Positions 19,901 through 29,270 of a stretch of 64,000 bases of DNA are shown piece by piece. The notes under the pieces are model-generated. The model saw only the letters and a program-made list of their open reading frames with translations. It was not told where the DNA came from and did not search any database. Each line of letters starts with the position of its first letter. Position 1 is the first letter of the stretch. The stretch is from Isochrysis galbana. Lineage: Eukaryota > Haptophyta > Isochrysidales > Isochrysidaceae. The translations under genes and the position numbers were made by a program. The stretch is taken from contig CM030940.1 of the NCBI GenBank assembly GCA_018136815.1, forward strand, positions 4,376,300-4,440,299. Reading direction: 5' to 3'.

Positions 19901-21125
19901 CGGCGCCGCTGCCCGCCGCGTCTGCGTGCAGCACGAAGCGCCCGAGCGCGAGCGCCTCAGCGCGCTGCTGCGGAAACGGCACGGGCTCATCCGCGCCGTA
20001 CGCCGTGCGGCCGGCGGAGAAGAAGCGGAGCACCGCGTTGTACTTCTCGTACATCGGGCCGGTGTACAGCCGGCCGGCGATGAGCTCGTCGAGCTCCAGC
20101 GCCGCGTGCCCGCGCTCGCGCAGCCGCGCGTTGACCGCGTGCTCCATCCGCTCCTCCATCTCGTCGAGCGGCACCGGCCGGCGGCACCACTCAGGGTGGC
20201 GCGTGCGGAAGTCGCCGCCGCGCTCGACGTAGGCGCCGGTGGCGGTGGGGCGCACGACGAAGGACCACTCGGCTGAAGGCGTCGCGCCGGTGATCCCGTT
20301 GCTCGTCGCAAATGGCACGGCGCTGTCAGCGCTGGACTCGTGCTCGTGCGCCATCGCCTCACGCACCGAGCCGCCCAGCAGCGTTGGCGGGCCGATCAGC
20401 CCCTCCAGCCCGTCGTGAAAGGCGGGCAGCCCACCGAATGCCATCTGGAATGTGCCACCATCGGAGGCGAACTTGGCGCTCAGCTCGAGTCCGGTCGCCG
20501 CCTCCTGCCGACGGAGCGACTGCACCCCATCCCAGACGGCGGGCGCGAGCGCGCCGAGCCCTGCACGGCCGAGGCGGTGCTCGAGCTGCTCGAGCGTCAG
20601 CGCGCGCACGTAACTGTATTGCTCGCTCTCGCCCTCGGGTGGCGCGAGCGCGGCGGCGACCTTCTCGTGCAGCTCGAGCGAGCGGAGCCAGCCCGACAAG
20701 TGCCACCGTGTCGCTTGCGCAGGCGCGGGAGGCGAAAGCGAGGAGTGTCCAGGCGTGTCGCTCCCTCGTTGCCTACCCGAGGCTCCTGCTGCTTCCACCT
20801 GCCGGCTGCCCCACGGCCCACAGAGGTTTGGGGGGGCGTGGCCAGCGGAAGTCTCGGTGGAAGGGGAAGTGGGAGGGGCAGGGGAAGGGGAAGGGGAAGA
20901 GGACAGGGAAGGGGCAGGGGCAGGGGAAGGGGAAGAGGAAAGGGAAGGGGAAGGGGAAAGAGAGGGAAGACTTCCCATCCTCCTGTCTGCCTGCTGCAGG
21001 AGCTCGCAGAGTGAGGAGATGGGGTCAGGCGGTCGAGAGCGAAGTACTACTTGGAGCGCTGAGCGCAGCCGATCCTCCAGACGGTGGGAGAGGGCGTACT
21101 CGTGAGAGGCGGACAGGGACATCAT
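16992..21125 (-). CDS. Leucine-rich-repeat protein with ART-type ADP-ribosyltransferase domain
   Basis: A single uninterrupted frame of 1377 residues from the ATG at 21125. Residues 1-45 (YALSHRLEDRLRSALQVVLR, then RPPDPISSLCELL) resemble a Dpy-30/RII-like dimerisation motif. A Ser/Pro linker follows, then a SAM-like helical region at about 137-190. Residues about 350-560 have the R-S-ExE layout of arginine-type ADP-ribosyltransferases: VYRGFRG (Arg about 444), GFSSTTVD (Ser about 473) and PHEREILFPP (ExE about 514-516). Residues about 705-1355 form about 27 leucine-rich repeats of 24 residues in the pattern C-xx-L-xx-L-x-L-xx-C-xx-L-xx-LP, with conserved Cys. Start choice: the frame continues upstream only into a GA microsatellite. 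A role in protein modification or defence is inference. Confidence 0.82.
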   Translation of the reverse strand: MMSLSASHEYALSHRLEDRLRSALQVVLRSRPPDPISSLCELLQQADRRMGSLPSLSPSPSLSSSPSPAPAPSLSSSPSPSPAPPTSPSTETSAGHAPPNLCGPWGSRQVEAAGASGRQRGSDTPGHSSLSPPAPAQATRWHLSGWLRSLELHEKVAAALAPPEGESEQYSYVRALTLEQLEHRLGRAGLGALAPAVWDGVQSLRRQEAATGLELSAKFASDGGTFQMAFGGLPAFHDGLEGLIGPPTLLGGSVREAMAHEHESSADSAVPFATSNGITGATPSAEWSFVVRPTATGAYVERGGDFRTRHPEWCRRPVPLDEMEERMEHAVNARLRERGHAALELDELIAGRLYTGPMYEKYNAVLRFFSAGRTAYGADEPVPFPQQRAEALALGRFVLHADAAGSGAGRRVWEFHNRYTTTIHAINSCVAKLGRLTSVSTVYRGFRGATLPQAFFEADPEEGFAGGVEFGFSSTTVDRAQAVHYAAGHASTVFEMRMGMVDRGADLAWLSQYPHEREILFPPLLALDALATRVDGSTLVVHARLDVPAAITLEQVVSKRRKLLLDVGASMRLEVRGALQATSEAHFAVGGQPIVCRRSNKPLTGTRYRHRRRGYSLSEEEYTKLPDEPPSADGKGPEVRADYEAVPPPWTPTECGARGELARGLVEVGVALARGPKWFTDDNNFKRALDETLWIKTVTSGAGAHPSRLDLSKSALLAALPDSIRHSKALAHLRMEECEALVSLGDGLGGCEALEELDLAGCRALASLPRSFGRLKALRLLSLRVCSSLTSIAHIGGCSKLERLDLRGATSLTEVPNEIGACDALEVLELGGCTSLSSLGAGIGRCKRLSKLHLTGCTSLTSLPEGGLSGCSALQTLSLGSCSALVSLPADMGLCSALESLNLSQCRALRALPDLRGCAQLSELALNSCDALTSLGSEVAGLAKLKRLRLQQCKALSSMEGFEGCAGLEELNLTQCASLAALPDGLRDSMALKNLNARDCTSLSSLGEALAGCHGLATLNLEGCSSLALALPLSMPVCEQLTYLHLKGCGALTLLANLGGLRRLEYLTLSKCTSLTAIDESIGECASLLSLDASGCTALASLPDGLGRTDLRSILLSGARSLVSLPASLGGCKRLLRVSLSDCEKLELLPDSLGGCSELCEIHCENCVSLASLPETLAQCPSLSYFELSGCTALKRLPDLSRSGGTLRELRMNGCSALESLPSLGKMEACQELYLAGCSSLASLPLELPPALQLLGAKECTAFTTLPEAIGTCAQLKELELAGCTALTSLPDTIGRCEALAALNLCGCTSLASLPGGLAGCTKLYALNVCECDQLTSLPDLSQLVDLELVRPRGSRLPEHLAEWKQGGYKATGGAAP
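20870..20970. repeat. GGGGAA-rich coding minisatellite in the LRR-ART gene
   Basis: An AGGGGA/GGGGCA hexamer-like array encodes the Ser/Pro-rich linker (SPSPSLSSSPSP) between the Dpy-30-like and SAM-like parts. The length is likely variable between strains. Confidence 0.75.
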
Positions 21126-21135
21126 CAGGGGCCTC

Positions 21136-21150
21136 CCTCCCTCCCTCCCT

Positions 21151-21225
<75 letters not shown>

Positions 21226-21700
21226 CCCCCCCCCCCCTCTCTTTTCTCTCTTTTCTCCCTCTCTCTCTTCTCTCTTCTCCCTTTCCTCTCTCTCTTCTCC
21301 CTCTCCCCTCTTCTCCCTCTCCCTGGTTTGTTTTCTCTCTCTTCTCCTTTCTTCTCTCTCCCCGCTCCTCCTCCCTCCCTCTCTCTTCTCTCCCTTTGCT
21401 GTATCATCTTTCTTTTCTCTCTTCACTCCCTCTCTCCCTTTTCCCCCTCTTCATCTCCCGACGTCTCTCTCTTCTTCTGCTTTCTCCTCCCCGTCCTTCC
21501 CTCTCCCTTCTCTCTCTCTCCTTTTTCTCATCGCTTCTTCTCCTTCTCCTTTTATTTTTTGTATTTTCTCACCGTTCCTGGACTCTTTTCCAATTATCAC
21601 CTCTCAATCATCATCTCTCTCTCCCTCCCTCCCTCGTCCTCCCTCTCTTTCTATCCTCCCCCCGCCCCCCCCTCTTCTATTCCTCGTACCCCGTCTTATA
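21136..21700. repeat. Long (TC)n microsatellite and CT-rich region upstream of the LRR-ART gene
   Basis: A nearly pure TC run of about 70 bp (about 21150-21221) lies within about 560 bp of pyrimidine-rich sequence. On the gene's strand it is GA-rich and forms the immediate 5' flank. Confidence 0.9.
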
Positions 21701-22679
21701 TATCTCCTCCCATTCCCGTCCTCTGCAATCAAGAAGACCAGACTACAATTTGGTACACTGTTCTCTCTCCTCTCCTATCTCCCTTCCTTTCGACGGCGGG
21801 CGCGCGCCGAGCACAGTGGCAATCAGCAAATAATAGGACCAAAAATAAATACAATTGGTCTTCAATGGGGAAAAACGGGTGGCTCAGACCTCAGAGGGGA
21901 TGAGGGGGTGTCTGAATACAGCTATATATAGGCTATATTCAGGAGGATATGCGGATTGCTAGTAGAGCATAGTAGATGTGACACGTGCAGCATCATCAAT
22001 CATCAGCACAGAACGCATAGACGCAGAGGGCATAGGGCATAGGGTTATTGTCTGTATGCTGGAGTATGGGTCTGGGTCTGGGTCTGGTTCCAACCTAGGG
22101 ATAGGGAGCGCGAGTAGATAGTAGATGGGTGTGTCGGAGCGAAGCTCGTTTCCTCTTTGGAAACGAGCTCCGGAGGCGCACCGGCGGCTAGCGCGGCGCA
22201 CGGCTCATCCGAGGAGCCCGGAACGGGCTCATCGGGAGAACGGGGAGGGCAAAGGACGGGCATGTGAAATGGACGGGAGGGTGGCTCGGAACGCGAATCG
22301 GAGGGACGGAGGACGTAGAAAAGGGCGCGGCGAGCAGATACCGCTTGACTGGGACTCGTAGGGACTCGTAGACTCAAAAGGATGTCTCGGAAGACTCGGG
22401 GCTTGGGGGTACTCAGGGGGCTGCAGGCTGCAGGTCACCAACAGGCGATCCAGTGGGCAAAAACACACAAATCAACACTCTGCACTCAAACACTCACAGT
22501 AACGGGCCGGAAATATACGTTAAACGAATCCCCTCTGATGAGCAGAACCAGGAGCGCGCATTAGAAAAAAAGGAGAGAGAGAGAGAGAACGAGGACTCGA
22601 GGGTCAAAACACAATTCGGACATCGGACTCCGGCTCGGACTACAGAATAAAATCCAGTGCCCTCGCGAGTCCACCTCGA
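21701..22679. other. Intergenic region, no gene recognised
   Basis: Apart from repeated GGGCATAGGGCAT and TCTGGGTCTGGG short repeats (22030-22090), nothing recognisable is present on either strand. Confidence 0.4.
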
Positions 22680-22885
22680 GTCTCGCGGGGCAGCGCCGAA
22701 GGACGCTGAAGGACGCGCTGTGGGACGGCGCTGAAGGACGCTGAAGGACGCTGAAGGACGCTGAAAGACGCTGAAGGACGCGCTGCGGGACACCGCTGAA
22801 GGACACCGCTGAAGGACGCGGAAGGGCGCTGAGAGACGCTGGGAGACGCTGAGGAACGCTGGGGAAGGCTGAGGGACGCGCTGGG
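22680..22885. repeat. Minisatellite with GCTGAAGGAC unit (10-16 bp)
   Basis: About 15 imperfect units of GCTGAAGGAC, some extended with GCGCTG or ACC, run across the region. Open frames across it (Ser/Phe/Gln-rich on the minus strand) are products of the repeat. Confidence 0.9.
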
Positions 22886-23209
22886 GGAATTTCGCGCGCT
22901 GGGGATGAGGGAAGAGAGAAGAGAACACGGCGTCTCAACGCGCGGACGCGGAAGAGAACCGCCGTCTTGGCGCGCGGAGGGGGGGGAAGCGGCGGAGGGG
23001 GGAAGGAAATCTGCGGAGGGGGGGGGAAGGACCGCCGTCTCGGCGTCTCGGCGCGCGGACCCCCTCTCTCCCCCTCCCCCCCCCCCCCCTCCCTGCCCTT
23101 CCCCCTCTCTCCCGCTCCGCTCACACCGGCCTTTTTTGGATAAAGAAATAGAGAGAGGCTGCTCTCTTACCTGCTAACATCGCTATAATTACTATGAGAG
23201 CATAAGAGC

Positions 23210-23640
23210 ATGCGCGGTAGTACCGCGGTAGGTATACAGTCGGTCGGGGCCCGGGTGACGATGCGCACGTGCGCGCGCGCGCGCGCCGCGGCGGGCAAAA
23301 TTCAGCATTCAACATCATAGTACCTATGGTGATTGGTCTGGCATACCGGCATACCTACAATAAGGTGACTACCTATGTACTACGGAGGTACATAGGTATT
23401 GACCCTACCTATACCTATGGCATAATACCTCCCTAGGTACCTATGAGACAACTTAGTGGCCAGAGGCCAACATACGCATCTGCATCTCGCGCCGTGTACG
23501 TTTGAAGTTTGAAGCGGCGCGCCTTGGGTCTTGGGTTGTAGCGTTGTAGCCCTCAAATGCGGCATTTGCGATGTGTTTGGCCGCCGGCCAAATACGTATT
23601 TGCCGGCCCCAGCACCGTATTTCCCATCTAGGGGATCTAC
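23210..23640. repeat. Palindrome-rich repeat related to the 46225-46461 MITE
   Basis: The stretch has dense ACCTATG/CATAGGT motifs (23320-23450) and a run of alternating GC at about 23270-23290. The block 23452-23630 contains TGGCCAGAGGCCAA, CTTGGGTTGTAG and GGCCAAATACGTATTTG. It matches the interior of the 46225-46461 element in reverse complement and ends in CGTATTTCCCATCTAGG, the same terminal motif. Confidence 0.55.
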
Positions 23641-23900
23641 CCTTTCTCCTTCCGTTCTACGATCCAGCTCCGTGCGCAGTGTTAGATGTTAGACAAGCCG
23701 AGAGGGACGACCTCTCTCGACTCTCTCGGGGCACGAGAGCTATTTTGGGCGCCAGTACCGGGGGGGGGGGCGGGGGGCGGAGTGGGCCGCGGGATGCGAT
23801 GGCGCGGGTGGCCGCTCTCCCTCCCTCTCTCTCTCCCCCCCTGTTTCTCTCTCTCCCTCCCTCCTCTGCTGGGCGTGTGGGGTGGGCGTGTGGTGGTGTG

Positions 23901-24000
23901 NNNNNNNNNNNNNNNNNNNNNNNNNNNNNNNNNNNNNNNNNNNNNNNNNNNNNNNNNNNNNNNNNNNNNNNNNNNNNNNNNNNNNNNNNNNNNNNNNNNN
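23901..24000. other. Assembly gap (100 N)
   Basis: Exactly 100 unknown bases, a conventional gap of unspecified size. Frames crossing it are meaningless, and sequences to either side may not be truly adjacent. Confidence 1.
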
Positions 24001-24370
24001 ACCCGTTTTCACCGAAGACAACAACAAAGGGAAACTCACGCTGGGAGACAACCTCAGACTCGTGGCGCACGCGCTAGACATCACCAACAGACTGGCCTAA
24101 AAAAAACAAAACCCGACAAACACGAGAAAACACCGAGAAAAGACAACCGACGGTACCCTAGATGACGCACAAAACCCAGTAAACTGTCCACAAAAACGAC
24201 CCGGCCACTTAGCGGAACAGGAGGAGGAGGGAGGTGGGATCTCACCGCAAAGGACCGGGACAGCCCGCCATATCCATATCCAACCACCCCGCACGACCCG
24301 GGCCCCTTAGTAGTGCACGAGCGGAGGCGAGTAGGGAAAACTAAAGTGCTTGTACGCTCTACTTGGAGCA
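24001..24370. other. Mobile-element remnant upstream of the AP endonuclease gene
   Basis: The frame from 24001 encodes FTEDNNKGKLTLGDNLRLVA and stops at 24100. The following 24285-24370 block (CCGGGCCCCTTAGTAGTGCACGAG) matches the dispersed 3'-end repeat at 16400 and 28870. This is probably the tail of a retroelement. Confidence 0.35.
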
Positions 24371-24449
24371 GATTCTTTCTCAGAAGAGTTCATTCGCGCG
24401 TCGACTTTTGGCGCGAAGCCGATAGCTCGGGAGGGAGGCGCGGCGCAGG

Positions 24450-25708
24450 ATGGCGCCCAAGAAGAAGAAGTGGGCGGCGGCCGAGGCGGCACGCGAGAGC
24501 GCTGAAGCTAGCAAGAAGCAGAAGACTGCCCCTAAGGAGGACAAACCCGCCAAGACACCTGCGCTCAAGGTGCCTGAGGGCCCCATCCAGAGATCAGAGA
24601 CGCCGAGGACGAAGGCTGCTGCGGGTTGCGTGTCTGCTCTGCACTGGAATGTAGGAGGTCTGAACAGCGTCCTGACTAAGCCGGATAAAACTGAGCTCCT
24701 AAGGCGACTTGTAGCTGAGGAGAAGCCGACGTTGATCTCTTTCTCCGAGCACAAGCTGTCCGCAGAGAAGCTTGACATGGGTGCCAAGGCTCTCGCTGCA
24801 GAGCTTCCGGGCTACACATCTGCTCACTGGGCGGTATGCACAGTAAAGAAGGGTTATTCCGGCGTCGCGGTCTTCGTTAGAGATGGCGAGGAGGTCCTAA
24901 GCGTTCGGCTGGACGACGTATGCGACCTGCACGAAGGCCGTTCCATATCCATAGAGCTTAAAGACATGTGGGTGGTTTCCGTATATGTTCCTAACTCTGG
25001 CCAAAATTTGGACAGGCTCAATTACCGTATAGACACGTGGGATCCAGCGCTGGCTGCGCATGCCGCATCGCTCGAAGCCTCGGGGAAGCCCATTGTGCTG
25101 ATCGGTGATATGAATGTTGCACCTCTTGATGCCGACATTTGGAACTACATGGCGAAGCATATCCCCAAATCGGCAGGCACAACGCCACAAGAGCGCGCTT
25201 CATTTGCTAGACTGGTCGGGGAGCCTTTTGGTGAGGATGGTGTGGTGCCCGAGCCGTACGACACAACCCTAGTCGATGCCTTTCGTCACTTGCACCCAGA
25301 AGCAAGGGGTAAGTCGCCGGGATTTGGGGCTCGCGGACCTCTTGAACAGTGCTTGTGGTGATAGGGGGGCGATAACTTGTGGAAGCCTCAGCCCACCAGC
25401 CATGCTGCTGGGTGATGGACTCCGAGATGGTTTCGACCCGTCGGTCCTTGATAACCGGCTGTGCCTGCTCTTGCACCCTGAAACTCTCATATTCCAACCC
25501 TCATGTAGGAGTCTTCTCGTATTGGTCAGTGCGAGCGGGGTCAAGCCCAGGTGGCTCCAACAAGGGCCTGCGATTAGACCACGCGCTCGTTTCCAAGTCG
25601 ATCGCCAACGGCGGCAGCAAGCTCACCGTGCACGATTGCCAAATCTTGCACGAGTACGCACCGAAAGGAGACCACTGTCCGATCATGGTGAGCTTGAGAA
25701 GGGGTTGA
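24450..25708 (+). CDS. AP endonuclease / exodeoxyribonuclease III family (ExoIII/APE1-like)
   Basis: Two exons: 24450-25308 (donor G|GTAAGT) and 25509-25708 (acceptor TGTAG). Phase 1 joins EARG to VFSYWSVRAG. The Lys/Ala-rich start MAPKKKKWAAAEAA is a plausible nuclear signal. The catalytic phosphodiesterase fold is clear: LHWNVGGL (metal-site Asn), SEHKLS (metal-binding Glu), YVPNSGQ, GDMNVAP (catalytic Asp/Asn), RLDHALVS and GDHCPI (Asp-His pair). ExoIII/APE1 enzymes cut DNA 5' to abasic sites in base-excision repair. All active-site blocks are present in order and the length (about 352 residues) fits a cellular enzyme. Non-LTR retroelement endonucleases share the fold, but a terminal GDHCPI with no downstream RT and a phase-consistent intron argue for a host gene. 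Confidence 0.88.
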
Positions 25709-25744
25709 AGTGGATGGATGGGGTTGGGGCGATGAGGGCGAAGG

Positions 25745-26150
25745 AGCTACCGACTTGATAATGGATTACTCAGCACAAGGAGCGGCGAATGCTGTGGGTT
25801 TTTTTTTAGGGAGGTATAGCAGTGTCTACATTTGGCGACTAAATTAACTTTCTTTAACAATTGAAAAGAGAGGGTCATGGAGCCCACGCATTGAAAAGAG
25901 AGGGTCATGGAGCCCGCGCCGCTCCCCGCTCCCCTCCCCTCTCGTCGCCCCCGCCGTTGCCGTTGCTCCGGCCAATCGGCCCATGGCCAAGGCCGCGGTG
26001 GGTTTGAGCTACCGAGTTGATAATGCATTACTCAGCACAAGGAGCGCCGGATGTGGTTTTTTTCCAGGGAGGTATAGCAGTGTCTACATTTGGCGACTAA
26101 ATTAACTACTACCTTTATCTTTAAAAATTGAAAAGAAAGAAGATAGTCAT
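25745..26150. repeat. Tandem duplication of gene 3' flank plus MERAP 5' end
   Basis: About 140 bp (TTGATAATG-ATTACTCAGCACAAGG through GGCGACTAAATTAACT) directly after the AP endonuclease gene occurs at 25755-25855 and again at 26015-26108. Each copy is followed by a diverged hairpin and a family ATG. Within the first copy a 30-bp unit is itself doubled, giving ATGs at 25877 and 25907. Confidence 0.75.
25877..26004 (+). mobile_element. MERAP-family 5' end, truncated copy (MEPAP variant)
   Basis: The ATG at 25907 opens a frame starting MEPAPLPAPLPSRRPRR after a purine-rich AAAAGAGAGGGTC leader. It lasts about 100 bp before the duplicated flank resumes. Confidence 0.55.
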
Positions 26151-27425
26151 GGAGCGCGTGCCGCTTCCCTCTCCCCTCCCCTCTCGTCGCCCCCGCTGGG
26201 TGCTCCCCTCCCCTCTCGTACAGGTGTGTGCGTTGCATCGTGTTGCTGCGCGTAGGTGAGTGCTGATGCGTGCACGTGAGTGCTGATGCGTGCAGGTGAG
26301 TGCTGCTTGCGTGCAGGTGAGTGCTACCTTGGGCCTGACCAATTATTGCCAAACTTGTTTGCAAGTTTGGGTCGGTTTTGGGCAGGTAGAAAGCTAGTGA
26401 AGAGCTGGGTGGCATAAGGGGGAAGGGTGCTTGCGCTTGCCGCGGCAGGGAGTCCTGTCTTGAGTTAGCGCTAGTTCCGTTCCTTTGCCGCGCCGCGACC
26501 AATAAAAATTTGTTAAAAATTTAAAATTTCACTCAACGGCCTCCACCGCCCTCGCGCAAGCGAGCGAATCCGCAATCGGAGCCGACGCCGACTCAAACCA
26601 ACACCACACAATTCGCTTCCCCCCCCTCATGATGAGGAGGAGGAACCGGATGACACCCCCTTCTTCATTCAGCTAGCACAGCTAGCTGAAGACAAGAAGG
26701 ACATCAAGAGTGAAGATGTGGCAACCTACATGAAGTACCTTCTTTCCAAGCTTGAGGGCTTGGATGCCACCCCAGATGGGATGGATAAAGGACGTAAAGG
26801 TCCTTGGATTTTCTATGTCGATGAGGACGCACACTACGACCAATTCAAAGCCGCCTACGGCGACAAACTTCAAGCTGCCCTTTCGGGTGTCTCGCACGAA
26901 TTTGCTGTCACTTACGGCGCTCTTGCCGACTCAGCCCCACGCAAGTCTAGCGCCATCCGGTCCTCCCTGAAGGAGGTGGCAACCTACATAGTGTTTCGCA
27001 TCTTTGACCCGGTAAAGGCCTACAAGACGAAAACTCGACATCTTGCTAGCGCATTGGAGCGTGAAGGGTTCCACGTATTACGGGGCAACCAACAACGCGC
27101 CAAAACCACCGTAGAAGGAATCACGAAAGTTGAACCGGGCAAACGCCCGATTTGGCACTTCTACGTCTATACGGGCACCTCCGCCTTGGGACACCGCTTC
27201 CCTCGCAAGTTCCACGTGACCCTAGACGACGGGGAGAATTTCAACTTGGACTACGCGGTCCGTTCTTCGGTCGAGTGCGTGACCCCTGAGGGAGAAATAG
27301 CCATTCATGGCACCCCCGGGGGATGCAAGGGATATGATAAGCCGTGGGCTATATCATTCTTGCGCAAGAATCAAGTCAGCTTTCGCCAATGTACCTGCGA
27401 GCAGGACAAGGCGAAAGCGGAATAA
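26149..27425 (+). mobile_element. MERAP-family element with long ORF1, interrupted by a 140-bp repeat
   Basis: The ATG at 26149 starts MERVPLPSPLPS. About 26385-26522 is a separate dispersed repeat. ORF1 then resumes at about 26625 and runs to 27425: EEEPDDTPFFIQLAQLAEDK, MKYLLSKLEGLDATPDGMD, then a globular region with GRKGPWIFYVDED, REGFHVLRGNQQRAK, FPRKFHVTLDD and a Cys-containing end (FRQCTCEQDKAK). The same order of blocks occurs at 36780-36960 and on the minus strand at 47322-48330, which identifies it as a mobile-element ORF1. No known enzymatic domain was seen; RNA binding is inferred only from ORF1 position. Confidence 0.65.
26385..26522. repeat. About 140-bp dispersed repeat (second copy 42053-42190)
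   Basis: Both copies run from AAGCTAGTGAAGAGCTGGG to CATAAAAATTTGTTAAAAA-like A/T-rich ends with few mismatches. Here it splits a MERAP-family ORF1, so it moved after that element. The 9-bp-stem hairpin CCAAACTTGTTTGCAAGTTTGG lies just before this copy (about 26349-26370). It could be a SINE-like unit; no tRNA-type promoter boxes were recognised. Confidence 0.7.
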
Positions 27426-28168
27426 CAACGCAAGCGCACTCCATCGGGGGATCGGGGGGGGTGCAAATCCCCCCCTCTCCCCCACCTTTGTCCCTGCGGC
27501 GCGTCACCATGCGGCGCGCCACGGCCTGCTCTCAGAGGTCCTTCAGGGGCGCCCAGAGGGCCAGCAAGGGCAGCTCAGGGTGCAGTGGTGGCTGGAGGCT
27601 GGGGCTCAGCCCCTGCCCCCCCCTGCCTCTCCCTCGCTCGCCTCGCTGGCCCTGGGTGCCGCCCTGAGGCCCCTGTCTGTCTGGTGACCAGGGATGGGGG
27701 GGGAGTCAGTACGAGAGCAGGCCCATGCGGGCCTAGGAGTGCGGCTCGCGGCCCGCGCCCACGAAGGGTCTGGGTCAGATTGTTGAATGCCCAGCCCCTG
27801 CCAGAAGGCAGGGGCTGAGGTTGATTGTACGGGCCAACCCCGGGGGGTGTCCGCGATGGAGAGGGGGGGCCGCGAAGCCCCCATTGACCCCCACTTATAA
27901 AAGTAGGTTGAGCAAGGTCTGCAAAGCCGCGTGTGTGGTGAGACTATTAAGAAGTTTCCCCCCCCCTTTGTCGCCTCCCTTCTCCCTTGTCGTCTGCTTT
28001 GCCCCTCGCCTGGCTTACCTCCTTGCGTTTTTAGGTTAAGTCGCGCGTTCAGGTATCGCCGGTGCAAGGAACCGCCCCCTTGTGTGACCCTTATCCCCCC
28101 TCAGGTGCTCAGGTGTTGGCCGTTCGATTATATCGTGGCGCTGTTGTACTTCGTTCGGTCTTCATCAA
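27426..28168. other. Intergenic, GC-rich, no gene recognised
   Basis: This is the 3' flank of the ORF1 copy. It contains inverted GGCTGGGGCTCAGCCCCTGCC-like segments near 27598 and 27791, and C/T runs. No coding region is supported. Confidence 0.4.
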
Positions 28169-28592
28169 GAGGGTGCAACTCGAGGTTCCCTTTTTTTGTC
28201 ACACCCCTCCCGGCTATTTAGGTATATAATTTCTACTGACCCCTAACTTCGCCCCTAACTCGGGGGTTGACCGCGCGCCAACAAAGATAAACACGGGGAC
28301 CCATCAAGCGGAAGACGTCTTGTGTTTCGTTTGTGCCTCCCGTTACTGGCTGCGATGTCCCCCTTTTTTGCGGTCAAATCGCATAGTCCTCGCAGTATTT
28401 GTGATCATTCTCTTGTGGAAAAACAAAAAGGATCCAAAAAAAGACGCAGCTGCGCCTGCGCACATACATGCGGTATTACCATCTGAAACCTGCACGTTTG
28501 TACTTTAATAAGGGGGTCCTTTAAGTAGAACTTATACCGTCCACATGGGGGGCACTTGCAAAAAAAACAACCAAACCTGAGGTTGCACCCTC
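28169..28592. mobile_element. MITE, 424 bp, with terminal inverted repeats and TCAA target duplication
   Basis: The left end GAGGGTGCAACTCGAGGTT and right end AACCTGAGGTTGCACCCTC are inverted repeats followed inward by T/A runs. The four bases TCAA flank both ends (28165-28168 and 28593-28596). Single related ends occur at about 12891-12909 and 32913-32932. There is no internal coding region. Confidence 0.7.
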
Positions 28593-29270
28593 TCAATCAT
28601 GAATTCACTTAAGAGTTTTCGAAAGATTATGATTCCTTCCTTATTCTTGCGCGTAACTGTCGCCCCGTCGGATCGTCCGTCGCCCCGTCGCTCTCTTGTC
28701 GGCATTCTCTTCCTTGTTCGGTCTCTCAGCAGGTCCCTGTGCGTTCCGTGATAAGGATACGTAAGTGTGGAGAGTGTTGACTCAGCGGCACAGGATGAGG
28801 GCGAGAACGAGAACACTCCACCGGGGGCCGGTGCACCCCGCCCGACCCGCCAGCCCCCCCCCCCCCCCCCCCCGCAACCTGGGCCCCTAAGTAGAGCACG
28901 AGGGGAGTTGCCGCAAGGCGGGAAGTGAGGGAGAGAAAGGGAAATGGGCGTGGCTACAGTCGTTATCCCCATAGCCCATAGCCACGCGCGAGGCGAGAAT
29001 ATTAAAAGGTTTCTTTTTCAGGTTCCTCATTCATCCTGCCCTTTGGTCACGGTTAGCAGGCGCATGGAAGCTTTCCGTTGGGCTTTGGGGACCATGGAAA
29101 GGGGGCACGAAGCGGCAGCCTCTAGAGCCAACAAGATCTTCTAGGAGTACCTCTCCAAGTCTACACTCTACTTTAGCTAGGCTCGAGTAGACCTGGTAAA
29201 GTCTTGAACTGTTGTCATTTTTTATTAACTATTCATAAGCAGGGAGCACGGTCAGGGTGGCTTTCCGCCG
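28593..29270. other. Upstream region of the enoyl-CoA hydratase gene with a dispersed repeat
   Basis: A C homopolymer (28854-28873) is followed by the repeat block 28870-29020 (GGGCCCCTAAGTAGAGCACG, GCCGCAAGGCGGG, GGGCGTGGCT, GAGGCGAGAATATTAAAAGG) shared with 16400-16575. No separate gene was recognised. Confidence 0.5.

Noticed and set aside
22494-23124. Minus-strand repetitive frames (VLQRPSASFS-type) as a structural protein
   Set aside because: They arise from the GCTGAAGGAC minisatellite and have no start context or flanking domain.
23571-24165. Frames running across 23901-24000
   Set aside because: They cross the N gap, so their continuity is artificial.
24450-25708. Endonuclease domain of a non-LTR retrotransposon
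   Set aside because: It has a phase-consistent intron, a complete C-terminal GDHCPI block, a cellular-length protein and no adjoining reverse transcriptase.
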